Assembly (NCBI GenBank): GCA_016647705.1
Contig: CM028333.1
Span: 18,535,743 to 18,599,742 of the forward strand
From: Eucommia ulmoides
Lineage: Eukaryota; Streptophyta; Magnoliopsida; Garryales; Eucommiaceae
Reading direction: 5' to 3'
Length of the DNA: 64,000 nucleotides
Below the pieces are notes generated by a model, which was not told where the DNA came from, searched no databases, and worked only from the letters and a program-made list of their open reading frames with translations. A program made the translations under genes and the position numbers. Below, one piece after another: positions 59,625-64,000 of the stretch; position 1 is the first letter of the stretch; each line of letters starts with the position of its first letter.

Positions 59625-60179
59625 TCACCTCCCCACACACACCCTATCGCAGTTGACGATGAGAAAAACACACCCTCACATATACTGCCGGAACACACAT
59701 ATACACCCACGCTTTCTCTCTCTGACCGTCGGACAACAGAACCGAACCCATCACCGTCGGCGACCCAACGACACCGCTGAACCTCCCTCTTTCTCACCTG
59801 TTTTCTGATTTTTATTTTTTTCCTTCTTTTGAGGTTTCTGATCATACCCTTGCATGGACGAATTTATATGCATGAATATAGTGAATTTTCATGCTCCCTT
59901 GAGTTGCCACGTCAAGATTTCCATCGCTTCCGTTCTCGATTTTTGATCTCCGATCGTCTATATATATATATAATCTTTTTTCCTTAATTACATTATTTAC
60001 CCCCTGATTTTCTTTAAATATTCATTTTAACCCCATTCAAAATTTAATATTTCTTAATATTATAAATTCACTCCTAAAATTTTATTTCAAGTTAAAAATA
60101 ACACATCCTAGCGCATTATTTACTAAACGTTCTAAAATGCAACTAGTGAATATGCACGCGCGACAATTAGGGTTTTATA

Positions 60180-60539
60180 TTCGAGATATATTTATGTGAT
60201 TGATACGTACTTACGTATTTTGGGACGTACTTATGTATTTGAGGGGTATTTATGTATTTTCAGACTTATTTAAGAAAATCCGTTATTGGAAGTTTGGATT
60301 GTATTCATGAAAAAGTTTACGAGATTATTGAAAATTTTAATGTAGATATTAAATTTTATTTTAGTCTCACGGGACAGTCCTCAAGGAATTCGGGCTATCT
60401 ACTGACTATACTATCGATTACAAATATGTTGGCTTGAAATGTCGGATGAAATTGGTAAAAACTAGTTATGAGATATGGCAGTGGACTTGAAAAGTCATGC
60501 CAAGTGAAAAAATTATCGAGGTCGTAGACCTATTGGAAT
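60180..60539. other. Spacer between gypsy LTR and hAT element
   Basis: AT-rich with TACGTACTTACGTATTTTGG-like short repeats near 60205-60260. No gene. The last eight bases, ATTGGAAT at 60532-60539, are the likely left copy of the hAT target duplication, which cannot be confirmed because the right end is outside the window. Confidence 0.45.
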
Positions 60540-60554
60540 CAGTGTTTTAAATAT

Positions 60555-60735
60555 CGGCCGTTACGTACCGTAACGGCCGATTCGTACCGGAAAATGGGTA
60601 GGCCGATACCGATACACGGCCGATTCCGGCATCTAGGGCTGAATCGCCCCGAATCGGGCCGATACGGGCCGATACGGGCAGTTAACGACCGTTACGGCCG
60701 TTACGGAGACCGTAACGGCCGTTACAGTCTGTAAA
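60555..60735. repeat. Subterminal palindromic repeat array of the hAT element
   Basis: About 180 bases built of CGGCCGTTACG, CCGTAACGGCCG, GGCCGATAC and GGGCCGATACGG in both orientations, for example 60555-60565, 60569-60580, 60600-60609, 60656-60680, 60688-60706 and 60709-60725. Such repeats are the known binding sites of hAT transposases (compare the subterminal motifs of Ac). Very CpG-rich compared with the surroundings. Confidence 0.83.
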
Positions 60736-60998
60736 GACCAACCGACCGACTCCTGATTTCGAGCACACTTTTCAGATTTCTTCCAAGATTCTTCATATAA
60801 TTGAGGAAGGAAGAGAAAAAAGTAGTAGAAGATAACCAAACACTTACCGAACGTTGAGGATTTCGTCGAACGTTGAGCATTTCGTCTGGTTCGTCTAACA
60901 GAAACAGCTCATCGCCGCCGAACGACGTCTCCTCTCCTTCGCGTTGCAGCTCGTCGCCGTCGCCGTCTCGCCTCCGCTCCGGTCTCGGCTCTGCTCGG

Positions 60999-61002
<4 letters not shown>

Positions 61003-61044
<42 letters not shown>
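61003..61044. repeat. CT microsatellite in the hAT leader
   Basis: About 21 CT units directly after CGGGTT, followed by CCATTCGGG. It sits at the end of the GC-rich leader region. Confidence 0.85.
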
Positions 61045-61048
<4 letters not shown>

Positions 61049-61456
61049 CGGGTGTTAGGGATTTCACGGCAATTGGGGGTGTTTGATTTGGGTGGGGGCT
61101 GAAATTAGATTTTAGGTATTAAAATTATTTAGAAATTGTAATTTAGGAATAATTAAGGGGTTTAAAAATATTTTTTTGTTTACAATTTAGTCCTAAAATT
61201 GTTAATTAACTTGTTTACAATTACAATTTAGTCCTAAAATTGTTAATTAACTTTTTTACAATTACAATTTAGTCCTAAAAATTTTTTTAACTTATATTTT
61301 TGTAGCAATTTTTTTTTTGTCATTATTATTTATCACATTATATATATATATATATATATAATGGTTAATGTAGTGTTAATTAGCTTCAATTATAATTTTA
61401 ATAAATAGTATGAATTAAATTTGTGTATGTAAATTGCAGAAAATTAAAATTTAACA

Positions 61457-63407
61457 ATGTCGGGTGAAGAAGGATCACATCCTCCTAGTGATGATATTGG
61501 ATGGAAATTCGGGATTCCTATTAGTGGTTCTAGACACAAATTAAAATGTAAATTTTGTGGTAGAGAGATAAATGGTGGAATAACTAGATTGAAGCAACAC
61601 TTAGCGGCCAAAAAGGGTCAAGTAGCTCCATGCCAAAGTGTTAGTGCCGATGTTAGAACGCTTATGATGAAACATCTTGAAGGTAACTTGGAGAAAAAAA
61701 TGGATAAAAGAAAACAAAGAGAAGAAGTGATTGAACAAATTCGAGCTTCTCAACGTGATCAAGATAATCCTTATGATTTGAGTGATGATGATAACTCGGA
61801 TGATCCGGATATGGCTTATGCACGAAAAGAAAGTATGAGGTTGCATAGAGAAGAAGAAGATAGGGAGAGATATAGGAGGGATGCAGGCAACCGATATGAG
61901 ACCGGGAGTAATAGCGGGGTTGGTGAAAGCACCAGACGGGGAAGCACTACTACTCGCATTGCTAATATGTTTCGACGATCTTCTACTATCCGTGAATCGA
62001 GTTCAAAAAAAAGTTGGATTGATTCGTCTTTACCTGAAGCACGGTTGGCCGAGATTGATGTTGATCTACACCGTAGCAAAGCCCCCAAACAACAAAAGAT
62101 CTCAACAAGGGTAATAAAAGGGTTGAGGAAAAAATTAGGGGTCGCAGTTAGTCAATTTGTGTTATACACACATTTGCCAACAAACGTTGTTAATTCGCCA
62201 TGGCTTGAGCCAATGTTGGATGTTGCAAGGGAGGTTGGAAAAGGAGTGAAAGTCCCTACTCCTTACGAGGTGTCTGAAGTTTTCTTACCTAGAGAATATG
62301 AAGAATTGAGAAAGTGGATCGAATCTCATAAACCAAATTGGGAGGAGAGGGGCGTTACGATCATGTGTGATGGATGGAGCGGACCTACCCGGAAGCACAT
62401 TATCAATTTTTTGATTTATAGCAATCGGGGGACTGTTTTTCATAAATCAGTGGATACTACCGATGTTGTTAGTAGAACTGCCGATTATTACTTCGGGCTT
62501 ATGGACAAGGTGGTAGATGAAATTGGTGAAAAATATATTGTCCAAATCGTCACTGATAATGAGCCTGCAATAAAAGCGGCGGGGAAAAAACTTATGTTAA
62601 AAAGACCAAATTTATATTGGACAGGTTGTGCTGCACATTGCCTTGATTTGATATTGAAAGATATTGGAGAGAAAACAAATGTGCTGACAGTCTTGGATGA
62701 TGCAAGAAGAATATCACGCTTCATTTATAACTCTAGTTGGGTTATTGATTTTATGAAGAGATTTACTGAAGGAAAAGAGTTATTACGCCCCGGGATCACA
62801 CGTTTTGCCACTAATTTCATTATGCTGGAAAGCATTGTAAGGTATAAGAATGCCTTACAAAATATGTTTAATTGTGATGAGTGGAAAAGCAAAAGATGGG
62901 CGAAGGAGGACTGTGGAAAAAAAGTTAGAAAAATTGTGAACGACAATGGGTTTTGGATAAAAGCTTCAGAAATTTTAAAAGTTCAAGAACCATTGGTGAG
63001 GGTGCTTAGGCTTGTTGATGGAGATGAGAAGCCTACAATGGGATTTGTCTATGAAGCTATGGACAAAGCGAAGATGGCCATTGAAAAAAATTGTCGTTAC
63101 TACAAAAAATATTGGAAAATGATCGACAAAAGATGGCAATTCCAATTACACCATGATTTGCATGCAGCTGGTAAGTAATTGACTAATTGTAAATTCAATT
63201 TTAAAAACTCTTGTTACTTATTAGAATTAAACTTCATTTAACAAAATGTGCTTTTTGTTTTGAATTCATGTAGGTTATTTTTTAAATCCTCAATTTCAAT
63301 ATGGTGGTAAACTTTCTGACCATAGAGAGGTAATGGAGGGAGTTCAAAAAGTGATTCAAAGATTGGAGCCGAATATTGATAAACAAATTCAAGCTATTAA
63401 TCAAGTT

Positions 63408-63438
<31 letters not shown>

Positions 63439-64000
63439 AAGTAACAACTAGCGACTAACAAGTTACTAAGTTTTATATGTTTTATTTGTGGGTTTTTGAT
63501 TTGTTACGTTCTAAATATAGATTATGATGTTTCGTGATAAAGAACATTCTTTCGGGACAGTATTGGCACAAAGAGCAGTAACACGCACAAATCCAGGTAA
63601 TACAATAAACAATTAACTATTAATATAAGAATCTCAATCTTCGTATCGTTTTAATTCATATTGTTTCTACAGCTGAATGGTGGATCCACTTTGGTGCATC
63701 TGTCCCTGAACTTCAAGAGATTGCAGTTAAAGTGTTGAGCCAAACAACATCGTCTTCTAATTGCGAGCGTAATTGGAGCACATTCAGCTTGATACATACA
63801 AAGACGAGAAATCGTCTAAAGTATCAAAAACTGAATAAACTTGTTTACGTGGCTTATAATATGAGGTTGAAAATTAGACATGCTACGAGATTAAGCCAAA
63901 GTGAAATTGAAGACAGCTTCAACCCTATAAACTTGGATTATATTTTTGAAGAAGATGATCCACTATCTCCATGGCTTCAAGAGAGAGAAGAACCATTGTT
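61457..64000 (+). CDS. hAT transposase with BED zinc finger and DUF659 (3' end outside window)
   Basis: Exons 61457-63170, 63274-63404, 63521-63596 and 63673 to beyond 64000, about 749 aa visible without a stop. A leader intron ends at the AG at 61438-61439. Domains: BED zinc finger at residues 15-60 (C31, C34, H48, C59); a charged linker; the DUF659/RNase-H-like core at about 215-480, with catalytic D305 in MCDGWSG and D367 in VTDNEPAIKAAGK, then CAAHCLDLILKDIG; and the C-terminal hAT dimerisation region with E672 in SSNCERNWST, then HTKTRNRLKYQKLNKLVY. All three acidic residues expected of a hAT transposase are present and every splice phase joins. It could be an active element or a recently quiet one. 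A domesticated gene is less likely because the terminal CAGTG and subterminal repeats are still present. Confidence 0.92.

Larger units (their letters stand above)
47127..60179 (-). mobile_element. Ty3/gypsy chromovirus-like element (Tekay/Del-type), old, with nested insertions
   Basis: Minus-strand fossil. Its 5' LTR is 56351-60179. The primer-binding site (complement GTGGTATCAGAGTC, initiator-Met type) lies just inside, at about 56330-56350. Pol remains lie at 52893-55663, the polypurine tract (complement AGGAGGGAAGAGT) at 52672-52684, and the 3' LTR at 47127-52671 with its far end missing. Without nested inserts the LTRs are about 2.7-2.9 kb. Gag is not recognisable. LTR copies differ by about 15% over a stretch I compared by eye, so this is much older than the Athila-like elements. 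It is heavily broken, of the order of ten breaks in pol. Confidence 0.87.
56351..60179 (-). repeat. 5' LTR of the gypsy element (right), with a nested solo LTR
   Basis: On the plus strand it begins TGTCACACCCCACC at 56351 and ends ...CAATTAGGGTTTTATA near 60179. The homologous point in the left LTR is 52671. It contains the minisatellite at 57150-57540, CA-rich text at 58390-58700 and the solo LTR 58718-59624. Confidence 0.83.
60540..64000 (+). mobile_element. hAT DNA transposon, 5' part (runs off the window)
   Basis: Starts at CAGTGTTTTAAATATCGG (60540), a typical hAT CAGTG terminus. It continues with a palindrome-rich subterminal region (60555-60735), a GC-rich untranslated first exon region (about 60860-61050, ending in a CT run) and the spliced transposase gene from 61457. 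The 3' end and second terminal repeat lie beyond 64000. Confidence 0.85.

Noticed and set aside
1-64000. tRNA or rRNA genes
   Set aside because: I saw tRNA-like phrases only in the SINE and in primer-binding sites, with no full cloverleaf. A covariance-model scan would be decisive.

Overview
The window is nuclear DNA from a eudicot plant. It has two spliced host genes with plant-type introns and AT-rich spacers, and around them a dense, nested set of plant transposable elements. I see no rRNA or tRNA gene, CRISPR array, operon or organelle gene. Both host genes read left to right. The first is an LSM12-like RNA-binding protein gene (945-4201, five exons), whose first intron has the hallmarks of a minor-class (U12) AT-AC intron. 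The second is a NAT6-like nucleobase-ascorbate transporter gene (21048-26934, fourteen coding exons, 535 aa). I recovered both by following splice sites across the family-conserved protein.

Layout. 1-944 is AT-rich upstream DNA. 945-4201 is LSM12, with two related MITEs in its large intron. 5790-18130 is a decayed Mutator-like element (MULE) carrying a transposase and a plant mobile domain (PMD) exon set. It is split at 8497-16308 by an Athila-like LTR element with a 5-bp target duplication. 18131-20740 is AT-rich DNA with a MITE and the NAT promoter side. 21048-26934 is the transporter, whose introns hold a SINE, two fold-back elements and three small MITEs. 27000-32450 is intergenic with a second MITE family. 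32450-34440 is a Ty1/copia fossil on the minus strand. 34752-35805 is a lone LTR plus primer-binding site. 36330-46068 is a second Athila-like element, without a visible ORF, whose 5' LTR is swollen by an 881-bp tandem repeat. 46660-60179 is an old Ty3/gypsy chromovirus-like element on the minus strand, with one solo LTR nested in each of its LTRs. 60540-64000 is the 5' part of a hAT transposon with an apparently open, spliced transposase gene that runs off the window.

The history can be read in layers. The MULE is older than the LTR element inside it, because its reading frame continues exactly across the target site. The gypsy element is older than the two solo LTRs inside its LTRs, because each LTR preserves the empty site of the insertion found in the other.

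The most unusual signals are: a palindromic motif centred on CGCCTAGGCG, repeated in clusters in the Athila-like LTRs and internal regions, with the LTR rearrangement breakpoints beside it; a 79-bp tandem array that multiplies the primer-binding site of the first Athila-like element; and a dense subterminal palindrome array in the hAT element. I did not find a clearly new multi-gene system.
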